A stretch of DNA of 60,666 bases, taken from NCBI GenBank assembly GCA_900315195.1, contig OMYD01000007.1, forward strand, positions 1-60,666, in the 5' to 3' direction. The position numbers were made by a program, and so were the translations under genes. The stretch's first letter is position 1, and each line of letters begins with the position of its first letter. Of the stretch, positions 25,397 through 34,062 are shown one piece after another. Source of the DNA: an uncultured Eubacteriales bacterium (GTDB taxonomy: Bacteria > Bacillota > Clostridia > Oscillospirales > Acutalibacteraceae). A model generated the notes under the pieces. It did not search any database. It saw nothing but the letters and a program-made list of their open reading frames with translations, and was not told the origin of the DNA.

Positions 25397-26135
25397 AAAC
25401 GAACCGATAAGACTGCAAAAATTTATCTCACAGTGCGGCATTGCCTCGCGCCGAAAGGCAGAGGAGCTTATTGTGCAGGGCAAGGTAAAAATCAACGGAA
25501 AAACCGCTGTTCTGGGCGACAAGGTTACGCCGAACGACAAGGTTTACATCAGCGGCAAGCGCGTTGTAATGCCCAAAACACATTACCGCTATATCATGCT
25601 GAACAAGCCTCGCGGCTTTATCACCACAATGAATGACGAGCGCGGCAGAAAATGCGTGGCGGAGCTTGTTAAAAACGTGGGCGAGAGGGTATATCCCATC
25701 GGCAGACTCGACAAGGACAGCGAGGGTATGCTTATCTTCACCAACGACGGCGAGTTCGCGAATAAGGTTATGCATCCGCGCAACAGCGTTTACAAATACT
25801 ACCGCGTGACCGTTCGCCCCGATATAAACGAGGATCAGCTTGTAAAGCTTGAAACAGGCGTTGAGCTCGACGGTGTAAAAACCGCGCCCGCTATTGTTCA
25901 TGTGGTTCACAAGGAGCCGGGCAGGGTTGTGCTTGAGATGATTCTTCACGAGGGCAAAAACCGTGAAATCCGCCGCATGTGTGAGGCGGTAGGCCTTGAG
26001 GTGGCGCGTCTGCGCCGAACCCAGATAGGCGGTGTAAAAATGGGTATGTTAAAGCAGGGCGACTGGCGCGATCTTACCGAAAGGGAAGTAAAAAACCTGC
26101 TTGCAAATCCGCTTGTCAACGGAAGACTTATTTAA
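25389..26135 (+). CDS. rluB: 23S rRNA pseudouridine synthase, RluB type
   Basis: The 248-residue protein begins with an S4 RNA-binding domain (IRLQKFISQCGIASRRKAEELI) and continues with the RsuA/RluB/RluE fold: YIMLNKPRGF, then PIGRLDKDSEGMLIFTNDG with the catalytic Asp, and LHEGKNREIRRM. RluB makes pseudouridine 2605 in helix 89 of 23S rRNA (E. coli numbering). Its start lies inside the end of the carboxypeptidase gene, with AAAGGA about ten bases upstream. A hairpin follows. Confidence 0.92.
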   Translation: MVKNEPIRLQKFISQCGIASRRKAEELIVQGKVKINGKTAVLGDKVTPNDKVYISGKRVVMPKTHYRYIMLNKPRGFITTMNDERGRKCVAELVKNVGERVYPIGRLDKDSEGMLIFTNDGEFANKVMHPRNSVYKYYRVTVRPDINEDQLVKLETGVELDGVKTAPAIVHVVHKEPGRVVLEMILHEGKNREIRRMCEAVGLEVARLRRTQIGGVKMGMLKQGDWRDLTEREVKNLLANPLVNGRLI

Positions 26136-26156
26136 TTTAACATTATTGACGGCTTT

Positions 26157-26184
26157 GGGGCGCACAGTGTGCGTCCCTTGTTTG
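26157..26184 (+). terminator. terminator after rluB
   Basis: GGGGCGCAC/GTGCGTCCC hairpin with an AGT loop, then TTGTTTGTTT; the T run is imperfect. Confidence 0.7.
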
Positions 26185-26210
26185 TTTAATCACTTTTTTA
26201 TAAATCCCCC

Positions 26211-26239
26211 TTGTGCTTTTTGGCGTTTTGCGGTATAAT
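26211..26239 (+). promoter_or_regulatory. sigma-A promoter of the carboxyltransferase operon
   Basis: TTGTGC (26211-26216), 17 bases, TATAAT (26234-26239). Confidence 0.65.
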
Positions 26240-26302
26240 ATAACAAGTATAGTTTAATATGCGGTAGTTTGGTCTTATCGCTTTGCACAGGAGGATAAAC
26301 AC

Positions 26303-27613
26303 ATGGATATTGACAGAATTCAGGCGGCAAAAGCTGAAATCGCGGCTACATCCGCGTATCAGACAGTCACCGGATTTTTTGATGACGGCAGCTTCTGCGA
26401 AATCGACGCTTTCGCAAAGTCCGGCGAGGGCTTTGCCGAGGTCGTGGCGGGTTTTGGTACCGTTGAGGGACTGCCCGTTTACGCTTTCGCGCAGAACAGC
26501 GACGTCTGCGGCGGCGCTATGAGCAAGGCTCAGGCGGCCAAGCTTAAAAAGCTCTATAAGCTGGCTCTTAAAACCGGCGCGCCCGTTGTCGGCTTTTACG
26601 ACAGCGTGGGCGGCAGACTTAATCAGGGCACCGAGCTGTTAGCGGGCTGCGGCGAGGTTATCAACCTCACCTCAAAGCTCAGCGGCGCGGTTCCCCAGGT
26701 TTCCGTAATCACGGGCACCTGTCTCGGAACAAACGCTCTGGCGGCTGTCAGCGCGGACTTTGTGATTATGACCGAGGACGCCAAGCTTTCTCTCGACGTA
26801 ACGGGCAAGGACGCCGACGCCGACTGTAACGCGGCAAGCGGCAACGCCTCGTTTGTTGTAAAGGACGCCGCAAGCGCTGTAAAGCAGGCAAAAGAGCTTG
26901 TGTGTTATCTTCCGTCAAATAACCTCAACATGGCTCCCGAGGGCTTTGAGGAGCAGCCCGCTCCGCAGGGCAGCTGCATTGTCAGCAAGGTTGTCGACGG
27001 CGGATCAAAGCTCAGAATCGCCGATAAGTTCGGCGACAACGCCAGAATCCGTCTGGCGCGTCTTGGCGGCAGCGTGATCGGTGTTGTACGCACTGTCGGC
27101 AAGCCGCTGGATGATAAGTCTGCTGAAAAAATCGCCAAGTTTGTACGTTTCTGCGACGCGTTCTCGCTTCCCGTAATCACCTTCGCCGACTGCGGCGGCT
27201 TTGAAAACCTGCGCACAGCCCGTCAGCTCACCTCAGCTTACGCCGAGGCTACCACCGTGAAGATTTCCGTTGTGGTAGGAAAGGCTATCGGCTCCGCTTA
27301 TGTGGCGCTTGCGGGTACAGGCGCTAACGCCGACATTGTTTACGCGTTCCCGAACGCGGTTATCTCGCCCGTAAATGTCGAGGCCGCGGCGCTTATTATG
27401 GCTCCCGAGCAGATGAAGGTTCCCGCAGATAAGCAGACCGAAGCCGCGGAAAAGTTCGCTCAGGAAAACCTCTCCGCCTTTAACGCCGCTCAGAACGGCT
27501 ATGTAGACGGTATTGTTGACGAGGCTGAGCTTCGCGACGCGCTGATTGCCGCTCTTGATATGCTGGCGGGCAAGCGCGTTCCCACCGTAGCTAAGAAACA
27601 CAGCACTGTATAA
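26303..27613 (+). CDS. acyl-CoA carboxyltransferase subunit (12S/MmdA-like), short form
   Basis: The 436-residue protein has the crotonase-like repeat of biotin-dependent CoA carboxyltransferases: GFYDSVGGRLNQGTELL and ITGTCLGTNALAAVSADFVIMTEDAKLSLDVTG in the first half, VITFADCGGF, VVVGKAIGSAYVALAG and APEQMKVPADKQ in the second. Relatives move CO2 between biotin and malonyl-, methylmalonyl- or propionyl-CoA and are usually about 510-525 residues; this one is shorter, mainly at the N-terminus. It heads an operon with a biotin carrier and a pyruvate/oxaloacetate carboxyltransferase, the layout of a transcarboxylase. The start follows AGGAGG. Its CoA substrate cannot be read from the sequence. 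Confidence 0.85.
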   Translation: MDIDRIQAAKAEIAATSAYQTVTGFFDDGSFCEIDAFAKSGEGFAEVVAGFGTVEGLPVYAFAQNSDVCGGAMSKAQAAKLKKLYKLALKTGAPVVGFYDSVGGRLNQGTELLAGCGEVINLTSKLSGAVPQVSVITGTCLGTNALAAVSADFVIMTEDAKLSLDVTGKDADADCNAASGNASFVVKDAASAVKQAKELVCYLPSNNLNMAPEGFEEQPAPQGSCIVSKVVDGGSKLRIADKFGDNARIRLARLGGSVIGVVRTVGKPLDDKSAEKIAKFVRFCDAFSLPVITFADCGGFENLRTARQLTSAYAEATTVKISVVVGKAIGSAYVALAGTGANADIVYAFPNAVISPVNVEAAALIMAPEQMKVPADKQTEAAEKFAQENLSAFNAAQNGYVDGIVDEAELRDALIAALDMLAGKRVPTVAKKHSTV

Positions 27614-27671
27614 TCAGGAATAGTAATTTACTTATAAAAAGACAACTAACCACTGAAAAGGGGAAATAAAT

Positions 27672-28037
27672 ATGAAAAATCTCAGAATTACCGTAAATGG
27701 CACAGCTTATGATGTACAGGTTGAGGAGCTTGGCGAAAGCGCGGCTCCCGCAGCGGCCGCTCCCGCAGCCGCGCCTGCCGCGGCACCCGCCGCTAAGCCC
27801 GCTGCTCCCGCGGGAGCTGTAGGCAACATCAGCGTAAAGGCTCCAATGCCCGGCACCGTTGTAAACGTTGTTGTTACCGTCGGCCAGGCTGTTAAGGCGG
27901 GCGAAGACCTTGTTTTCATCGAGGCTATGAAAATGGAAACTCCCGTTAAAGCGCCGCAGGACGCCACCGTTGCCACAATCGAGGTCTCCAAGGGCGAGGC
28001 TGTTGATTCAGGCAAGGTACTGGTTACACTCAATTAA
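27672..28037 (+). CDS. biotin carrier protein (1.3S-like)
   Basis: A 121-residue carrier: a short beta N-terminus (LRITVNGTAYDVQVEEL), an Ala/Pro-rich flexible hinge (about residues 25-50), and a biotinyl domain with the modified lysine in EAMKMETPV and a matching PMPGTV turn. Size and hinge match the 1.3S subunit of Propionibacterium transcarboxylase and the gamma-like carriers of sodium decarboxylases. It would swing CO2 between the products of the genes on either side, 12 bases from the next one. Confidence 0.93.
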   Translation: MKNLRITVNGTAYDVQVEELGESAAPAAAAPAAAPAAAPAAKPAAPAGAVGNISVKAPMPGTVVNVVVTVGQAVKAGEDLVFIEAMKMETPVKAPQDATVATIEVSKGEAVDSGKVLVTLN

Positions 28038-28049
28038 GGAGACTGCATA

Positions 28050-29453
28050 ATGGCAAAGAAAATCAGAATTACCGAGACCGCTCTGCGCGACGCGCACCAG
28101 TCTTTGATCGCGACAAGAATGACTACGGAGGATATGCTTCCGATTCTTGATTCGCTCGATAAAATAGGCTACTACTCATTGGAGTGCTGGGGCGGCGCTA
28201 CATACGACGCCTGCCTTCGCTTCCTAAACGAGGATCCGTGGCAGCGTCTGCGCACAATTAAGGACCACTGCCCCAACACAAAGCTTCAGATGCTGTTCCG
28301 CGGTCAGAACATGCTCGGCTACCGTCACTACGCCGACGACTGCGTTGAGTATCTGGTTCAGCGCTCAATCGCCAACGGCATTGACATCATCCGTATCTTT
28401 GACGCGCTCAACGATATTAAGAACCTTAAAACCGCTATTACGGCGGCAAACAAAGAGGGTGGTCACGCTCAGGTAGCTATCAGCTACACAACAGGCCCCG
28501 TTTTCACTGACGAATACTACGTTGAGTACGCCAAGAGAATCGCTGACGCCGGCGCAAACTCAATCTGCATTAAGGATATGGCGGCGCTGCTAACACCGTC
28601 GCGCACCGAAAGCCTTGTAAAAGCTATTAAGGCTGAGCTTCCCGAATTCCCGCTGCAAATCCATACCCACTACACCTCGGGTCTGGCTTCAATGTGCCTG
28701 CTCAAGGCTGTTGAGGCGGGCGCTGACGGAATTGATACCGCTATCAGTCCGCTGGCTCTCGGAACCTCACACGCTCCCACAGAGTCAATGGTCGCCGCGC
28801 TTCAGGGTACCGAATTCGACACGGGTCTTGATATCAGAGCTCTTGCCGAGATCCGCGCGTACTTTATGACGCTGCGTGAAAAATACATCGAGAGCGGCTT
28901 GCTTGACCCCAAAATGCTCGCGACCGACGCAAAAGCGCTTATCTATCAGGTTCCGGGCGGAATGCTTTCAAACCTTTTGTCGCAGCTTAAACAGGCGGGC
29001 AAGGAAGATAAGCTTACCGAGGTGCTTGAGGAAGTACCGCGTGTGCGTGAGGACGCGGGTTATCCGCCGCTTGTAACGCCCACATCTCAGATTGTCGGCA
29101 CCCAGGCGGTGTTCAACGTAATAACGGGCGAAAGATACAGCATGTGCACCCGCGAGTTCAAGGGAATGGTAGCGGGCGAGTACGGCACAACTCCCATGCC
29201 GATCGACCCCGAGTTCCAGAAGAAGATTTGCGGCGATATGGACATCATCACAGGCAGACCCGCCGACCGTCTTGAGCCCGAGCTTGAAAAGCTGAGAATG
29301 GAGATAGCCGAGTGGATGGAACAGCCTGAGGATGTTCTTTCCTACGCTCAGTTCCCCAAGGTTGCGCTCGACTTCTTTGAAAAGAGAAGAAACGCCCGCT
29401 TCGGAATCAACAGCGATCTGGTAGACACCAAAAAAATGATTCATCCCGTTTAA
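28050..29453 (+). CDS. pyruvate/oxaloacetate carboxyltransferase (5S or OadA-like, without biotin domain)
   Basis: A 467-residue TIM-barrel carboxyltransferase. The metal site shows in ETALRDAHQSLIATRM and QIHTHYTSGLA; SICIKDMAALLTP gives the carboxylated lysine; FRGQNMLGYRHYADD is a family hallmark. OadA proteins are near 590 residues because they end in a biotin domain; this one stops before that, and the carrier is the separate upstream gene. It would carboxylate pyruvate from carboxybiotin or run in reverse. No membrane beta subunit is nearby, so sodium pumping is not supported here. Confidence 0.92.
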   Translation: MAKKIRITETALRDAHQSLIATRMTTEDMLPILDSLDKIGYYSLECWGGATYDACLRFLNEDPWQRLRTIKDHCPNTKLQMLFRGQNMLGYRHYADDCVEYLVQRSIANGIDIIRIFDALNDIKNLKTAITAANKEGGHAQVAISYTTGPVFTDEYYVEYAKRIADAGANSICIKDMAALLTPSRTESLVKAIKAELPEFPLQIHTHYTSGLASMCLLKAVEAGADGIDTAISPLALGTSHAPTESMVAALQGTEFDTGLDIRALAEIRAYFMTLREKYIESGLLDPKMLATDAKALIYQVPGGMLSNLLSQLKQAGKEDKLTEVLEEVPRVREDAGYPPLVTPTSQIVGTQAVFNVITGERYSMCTREFKGMVAGEYGTTPMPIDPEFQKKICGDMDIITGRPADRLEPELEKLRMEIAEWMEQPEDVLSYAQFPKVALDFFEKRRNARFGINSDLVDTKKMIHPV

Positions 29454-29463
29454 TTCGGATAAA

Positions 29464-29495
29464 GAAAAAAAGACCGAATTTTCCGGTCTTTTTTT
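29464..29495. terminator. bidirectional terminator between convergent operons
   Basis: AAAAGACCG/CGGTCTTTT stem with T runs on both strands, between the stops of the carboxyltransferase operon and the ABC exporter operon. Confidence 0.9.
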
Positions 29496-29509
29496 AATGT
29501 ATTTTTTAT

Positions 29510-30298
29510 TTAAGCCGCTAAATCTTTCTTGCGATATTTTAAAAATGCCGCCGCAACCGCCAGTGCGCTCATTACCGTCCCCGCGGCAAGGTACTTGGGC
29601 TCGATTGAGTGGTTAGCTATTATGTCCGAGCCCTCGGCGTAGCTGAACGGAGTGATATATTTTAGCGCCTTCGCGTCCTCGGTAATGTTTGAAATCAGGT
29701 TCAGAAAATACAATCCGAGCGCGAGCCCCAAACCCAGGCCGAGGCCGTTTCCTCTGAGGAATGCCGAAATGCCGAAGCAGAGCATGGCGGTTTCAAGCTG
29801 GAGGAGCAGATAGGACAGCATGAGCGGAAGCATTACCTCGGCCTCAACGCTTTCTCCGATTGCGTAAATGCAGCCGAGCGTACAGCCTGCCGTGAATATA
29901 TTGAGAATAATAATCTGCACCGCAACCGCTAGCAGCTTCTGCAAAACTATGCCTGAGCGCGAAAGGGGAAGGGTGTACAGGAATTCTGCCGTATGCTCTT
30001 TTTCTTCCTTTGCAAGAGCCGAAACGCCGAGCAGAGCCGCGAAGAGCGCGCCTCCCAAGCCGAGAATGTTGCCGCATTCAAGCGCGAAATAGTTTATAAA
30101 CTCGGACATACCCATTTTATCCATTCCGAACGCCGAGGACAGGGTTCCCATGTTGGCGACCATTTTATCCATATCATCCATTTGCGGCTTCATCTGCGGA
30201 AAAATGAGAATTGTGACGGCAAGCATAAAAGAAATTGCCGCTGTCCAGATGATCAGCGAAAGCCTGCCGCGTTTAAGCTCGTGAAAAAATACGGTCAT
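29510..30298 (-). CDS. ABC-2 type exporter permease
   Basis: The 262-residue membrane protein has six helices in the ABC-2 pattern, with EEKEHTAEFLYTLPLSRSGIVLQKLLA after the second helix, a segment typical of permeases paired with NatA/BcrA-type ATPases. Its start overlaps the ATPase stop by one base, so the two are translated together. Substrate unknown; such pairs often export peptides, lantibiotic-like compounds or ions. Confidence 0.85.
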   Translation of the reverse strand: MTVFFHELKRGRLSLIIWTAAISFMLAVTILIFPQMKPQMDDMDKMVANMGTLSSAFGMDKMGMSEFINYFALECGNILGLGGALFAALLGVSALAKEEKEHTAEFLYTLPLSRSGIVLQKLLAVAVQIIILNIFTAGCTLGCIYAIGESVEAEVMLPLMLSYLLLQLETAMLCFGISAFLRGNGLGLGLGLALGLYFLNLISNITEDAKALKYITPFSYAEGSDIIANHSIEPKYLAAGTVMSALAVAAAFLKYRKKDLAA

Positions 30299-31173
30299 TA
30301 TTCTTCCTCCTTTGCGTAGTAGTGGAGAAAAATATCCTCAAAGTCGGGGTCCGCGATTGTAATGTCCTCAAATCTTAGCGCTGACAGCGCGCGTATAAGC
30401 TCATTCCGGTCGCCTCTGTATAAAAACCTTGCGCAGTCGTTATTGAAACTCATGTTAGCCGCGTTTGAAATTGACGGCGCGGCGGCTATTCCCTGCAATG
30501 TAACCTGTTTTACGCCCGTGTGAGCCAGCTTCTTGACGCTGTCGCTGACCAAAACGGAGCCTTCCCTGATTACGGCGGCGTGTTCGCAGTAACGCGTCAC
30601 CTCAGACAGGATATGAGATGAAAGAAAAACAGTGGCTCCCTGCCTGTTGCGCTCTTTGAGCAGGGAATAAAATTCCTGCTGCATCAGCGGGTCGAGTCCG
30701 CTTGTCGGCTCGTCCATAATATACAGCCTCGGGTTGTGCTGCATCGCCAGCACAATTCCTACCTTTTTGCGGTTGCCGAGCGAAAGCTCGCCCACCTTTC
30801 TCGACGGGTCAAGCTCAAGCCTTTCGCATAGCCTAGCGGCTTCCTTTTTGCAGTCAATCCGCCGTGACTTTGCGGCAAAGCTGAGGATATCCCGCACCCT
30901 CATATTGCCGTAGTAGATAGCTTCCGAGGGCAGGTAGCCCACCTGCGCGAGGATTTCGGTCTTGTCGTTTATAATTTGCTTTCCAAAGATTTCCGCAGTG
31001 CCGCTTGTGGGGAAAATCAGCCCTAGCAGGGTGCGTATAGTCGTACTCTTGCCGGCTCCGTTTGGACCTATAAAGCCGAAGAAATCCCCCTCGTCAACAG
31101 CAAGCCCGACGTTTTCGATGCCGCGGTGCTTTCCGTATCGCTTTGTTAGGTTAATTGTCTGGATGGCTTTCAT
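30298..31173 (-). CDS. ABC exporter ATP-binding protein
   Basis: A 291-residue ATPase with Walker A GPNGAGKSTT, a Q-loop region, the variant signature LSLGNRKKVGI (for LSGGQ), Walker B LYIMDEPTSGLDP and the switch His in SSHILSE. The C-terminal 80 residues are the accessory domain of the NatA/BcrA group. GGGAGGGAG precedes the start. It is driven by the promoter at 31234-31262, which carries an inverted repeat over the transcript start, so the exporter is probably repressed until an inducer appears. The regulator gene is not adjacent. Confidence 0.9.
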   Translation of the reverse strand: MKAIQTINLTKRYGKHRGIENVGLAVDEGDFFGFIGPNGAGKSTTIRTLLGLIFPTSGTAEIFGKQIINDKTEILAQVGYLPSEAIYYGNMRVRDILSFAAKSRRIDCKKEAARLCERLELDPSRKVGELSLGNRKKVGIVLAMQHNPRLYIMDEPTSGLDPLMQQEFYSLLKERNRQGATVFLSSHILSEVTRYCEHAAVIREGSVLVSDSVKKLAHTGVKQVTLQGIAAAPSISNAANMSFNNDCARFLYRGDRNELIRALSALRFEDITIADPDFEDIFLHYYAKEEE

Positions 31174-31209
31174 TGCGCTCCCTCCCTGTACTGAGCAAAG
31201 CGTTAGATT

Positions 31210-31232
31210 TTGTAACCGCCTTACAGTTACAA
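31210..31232. promoter_or_regulatory. operator-like inverted repeat at the exporter transcript start
   Basis: Perfect arms TTGTAAC and GTTACAA with a 9-base spacer, beginning two bases downstream of the -10 box on the minus strand. The spacing and position fit a dimeric repressor of GntR or TetR type; the protein is not identified. Confidence 0.6.
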
Positions 31233-31233
31233 G

Positions 31234-31262
31234 ATTATAACACAGGTTCGTATGACTGTCAA
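31234..31262 (-). promoter_or_regulatory. consensus sigma-A promoter of the ABC exporter operon
   Basis: TTGACA (31262-31257), 17 bases, TATAAT (31239-31234) on the minus strand: both boxes match the consensus exactly, the only such promoter noticed in the window. Confidence 0.88.
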
Positions 31263-31292
31263 TAACTTTCAGCAGATTTTTTAAAAAACATA

Positions 31293-31322
31293 TAAAAAAG
31301 GGACAGCCGCGCGGACTGTCCC
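31293..31322 (-). terminator. terminator of the potABCD operon
   Basis: On the minus strand GGGACAG/CTGTCCC with a short GC-rich loop, followed by TTTTTTATA. Confidence 0.88.
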
Positions 31323-31339
31323 TCGTTATGAGCTGTTAG

Positions 31340-32446
31340 TTATTGTGCTTTAACCTTGAGGAATTGCTCCTGCATGTAAGCGTAAACCTCGTCGTCAATG
31401 TTCTGGAAAACGTAGCATTTCTTGAGGTAATCCTCGCTCGGAAAGGTGAGCTCGCTGTTTTTGATGTCGTCGTCAAGGTAATCCGGAGCGTCGGTGTTAG
31501 GTGTGCCGTAGCGGAGGTACTTGCAGTTTTCAGCCGCGATTTCGGGCTTCTGCATGAAGTTGATAAACGCCTCGGCGTTCTCCTTGTTCTTGCTGCATTT
31601 GGGAATGCACATAGCGTCGTAGAACAGGTTAGAGCCGCTCTCGGGCAGGCAGTAGTCGAGATCCTCGTTTTCGTCCATCATTGCGGCAATATCGCCCGCG
31701 TAGTACGAGGCGATCGCGGCCTGGCTGCCTTCCATCTCGTCAAACACCTGATCCATGGCGTATTTTTTCAGAAGCGGCTTTTGCTGCTTCAGCTTCTCAA
31801 CAGCTTTGTCGACGTCAGCCTTTGTGCAGTTTGAGGGGTCAATTCCGCACAGCTGCATAGCGATCGCCATTGCGTCGCGGCTGTTGTCAAACATCAGGAT
31901 TTCGCCCTTGAGGTCCTCGTTCCACAGCGCGTCCCAATCCTTGGGAGCGGGGTCAACGGCTGTTTTGTCGTAAACCATAGCGGTTACGCCCCATGAATAG
32001 CAAACGGTGTATTTGCTTTCGGGGTCGCAGGGAAGCTTTTTGAAGCGGTCGCTGATGTATTTGTAGTTTGGAATATTGTCGTAATTGAGCTCCAGAAGCA
32101 GGTTTTCCTTAATCATTTTACTGATCATGTACTCTGAAGGAATTACAACGTCATAGCTTACGTTACTCTGTGTGAGCTTGCTGTAGAGCTCCTCGTTGGT
32201 GTCATAGGTTGTGTAGTTTACCTTTATGCCTGTTTCTTTTTCAAACTCGGCAATAACGTCCATAGTGTCATCATCGCCGCGTGCCATGTACTCGCCCCAG
32301 TTGTAAACGTTTACTACGCCCTTGCTTCCTGCGTTGGCTGAGTCTTTGGTCGCGTCTGATGAGTCGGAGGAGCCGCAGCTTGCCATGCTGAGCGCGGCAG
32401 AGCCGGCTAATACGGTTGACAAAATAACGCTAAGAATCTTTTTCAT
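31340..32446 (-). CDS. potD: spermidine/putrescine ABC transporter, substrate-binding lipoprotein
   Basis: The product (368 residues from ATG 32446, chosen because GGGAGA is six bases upstream) has a lipoprotein signal with lipobox SMASC. The mature part starts GVVNVYNWGEYM, the usual PotD opening, with EFEKETGIKVNYTTYDTNEELYSKL next; the Trp, Asp and Glu residues of this family bind the polyamine amines. It is the last gene of a four-gene operon. Putrescine or spermidine as ligand is by family; related proteins bind other cations. Confidence 0.93.
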   Translation of the reverse strand: MKKILSVILSTVLAGSAALSMASCGSSDSSDATKDSANAGSKGVVNVYNWGEYMARGDDDTMDVIAEFEKETGIKVNYTTYDTNEELYSKLTQSNVSYDVVIPSEYMISKMIKENLLLELNYDNIPNYKYISDRFKKLPCDPESKYTVCYSWGVTAMVYDKTAVDPAPKDWDALWNEDLKGEILMFDNSRDAMAIAMQLCGIDPSNCTKADVDKAVEKLKQQKPLLKKYAMDQVFDEMEGSQAAIASYYAGDIAAMMDENEDLDYCLPESGSNLFYDAMCIPKCSKNKENAEAFINFMQKPEIAAENCKYLRYGTPNTDAPDYLDDDIKNSELTFPSEDYLKKCYVFQNIDDEVYAYMQEQFLKVKAQ

Positions 32447-32464
32447 TATCATTCTCCCATTTAT

Positions 32465-33271
32465 TTATTTCGCGTGGCGCTTTTCAGCGCGGCGATCGAA
32501 AACATTAATCAGTACCAGTACAATAATAATTGCCAAAAACAGCAGTGCCGACAGCGCGTTTACGGTAGGACGCACCTGCCTGCGCAGCATTTCAAAAATC
32601 TTGGTGGACAGGTTGTTGAAGGACGCGCCCTGAGTAAAGTGCGTAATAACAACATCGTCCATCGAATAGGTAAAGCTCATAAGCATACCCGAGAAAATGC
32701 CAGGCATAAGCTCGTGGAGCACTACCTTATAGAACGCCTGCCACTGGTTGCAGCCCAGATCAAGAGCCGCGTCATATACGCTCTGATCCATGCGCCTCAG
32801 TCTTGGCATTACGTTAAGCACAACAAACGGAACGCAGAAGCAAACGTGCGATATCAAAACTGTCCAGAAGCCCATCTCAAAATGGAAAAGCACGCCCAGA
32901 AAGCTGAAAAGCAGCATAAGCGAAACACCCATTACAATATCGGGGCTGATGATTGGCAGGTTTGACACGTTCTGAATAACCGCGCGCGACTTGCCCTTGA
33001 AGTTGTGGATTCCAATAGCGGCGGCGGTTCCCAGAATTGTTGCGAAAACCGATGCGAGCAGGGCGATTATAAGGGTATTGCCAAGCGCGTTCATCAGCTC
33101 TTTGCTCTTGAACAGCTCGCCGTACCATTTAAGAGAGAAACCCTTCCAGACCGTGCTGTTTTTGCCTTTGTTGAAGGACATGAAGATCATTATTCCGATT
33201 GGCATGTACAGAAAGAAAAATATCAGTCCGAAATAGATTTTTGTGACGATTCCGCTCTTTTTCTTTTTCAT
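32465..33271 (-). CDS. potC: spermidine/putrescine ABC transporter permease
   Basis: A 268-residue permease with six membrane helices and the EAA-type loop DAALDLGCNQWQAFYKVVLHELMPG near residue 180, where the ATPase docks. YSMDDVVITHFT after it is characteristic of PotC/PotI. It overlaps potB by one base and lies 18 bases from potD. Cytoplasmic-membrane component of the polyamine importer. Confidence 0.92.
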   Translation of the reverse strand: MKKKKSGIVTKIYFGLIFFFLYMPIGIMIFMSFNKGKNSTVWKGFSLKWYGELFKSKELMNALGNTLIIALLASVFATILGTAAAIGIHNFKGKSRAVIQNVSNLPIISPDIVMGVSLMLLFSFLGVLFHFEMGFWTVLISHVCFCVPFVVLNVMPRLRRMDQSVYDAALDLGCNQWQAFYKVVLHELMPGIFSGMLMSFTYSMDDVVITHFTQGASFNNLSTKIFEMLRRQVRPTVNALSALLFLAIIIVLVLINVFDRRAEKRHAK

Positions 33272-34062
33272 TACGCAATCGCCTCCTCGTCGCCAAACAG
33301 ATTCATAATAACAAGGAAAATAAGGATAAACAACATCAGTATCAGCGAAATCGCCGAGCCTGTGTTTTGGTCGCTGAGGAATATTTTGTCAATGACGTCG
33401 CCTATCATTACATCGTCCATGCCGCCCAAGTGCTCGGCGACAAGGAAGGTGCTGGCGCTGGGTACGAACACCATTGTTATTCCCGAAATAACGCCGGGAA
33501 TACTAAGCGGAAAGATGACCTTTTTAAATACCGAGGCGTTGTTTGAGCCCAAGTCCTGAGCCGCCTCGATAAGGTTATGGTCGATTTTCTGCATAACCGT
33601 AAAAATAGGAAGCACCATGAACGGCAGGTACTCATAAACCATACCCACAACAACAGCGGCGGTGTTACCTATATAGCTGCCGTGAATACCAAGCATCGAC
33701 AGCGCCGTGTCAAGCGCGCCGTGCTTCTGAAGGATAATCTTCCAAGCGTAGATTCTCAGCAGGAAGTTCATCCACATCGGTACCATAATAAGCAGCTGAA
33801 CGGTTTTTTGCGTAGACTTTTTCATTTTGCTGAGCATGTACGCCAGCGGGTATGCCAAAACAAGGCAGATGAGCGTGGAAAGCAAGGCGATCCACAGCGA
33901 TTTGAAGAACACAAATCTGTAACCGTACGCGTTCGCGAACGGCTCTAATGAGAAGTTGCCAGCCTTGTCACGGAAGGCGGTCAGACCTATCATGACAATC
34001 GGAATCATGGTGAATACTACCATCCACGCGATATAGGGGATAGAGAGCTTTTTGGATTTCAT
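33271..34062 (-). CDS. potB: spermidine/putrescine ABC transporter permease
   Basis: The 263-residue partner permease, with six helices, the EAA-type loop EAAQDLGSNNASVFKKVIFPLSIPG and PSASTFLVAEHLGG, both typical of PotB/PotH. One-base overlaps with potA upstream and potC downstream imply translational coupling. Confidence 0.92.
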   Translation of the reverse strand: MKSKKLSIPYIAWMVVFTMIPIVMIGLTAFRDKAGNFSLEPFANAYGYRFVFFKSLWIALLSTLICLVLAYPLAYMLSKMKKSTQKTVQLLIMVPMWMNFLLRIYAWKIILQKHGALDTALSMLGIHGSYIGNTAAVVVGMVYEYLPFMVLPIFTVMQKIDHNLIEAAQDLGSNNASVFKKVIFPLSIPGVISGITMVFVPSASTFLVAEHLGGMDDVMIGDVIDKIFLSDQNTGSAISLILMLFILIFLVIMNLFGDEEAIA

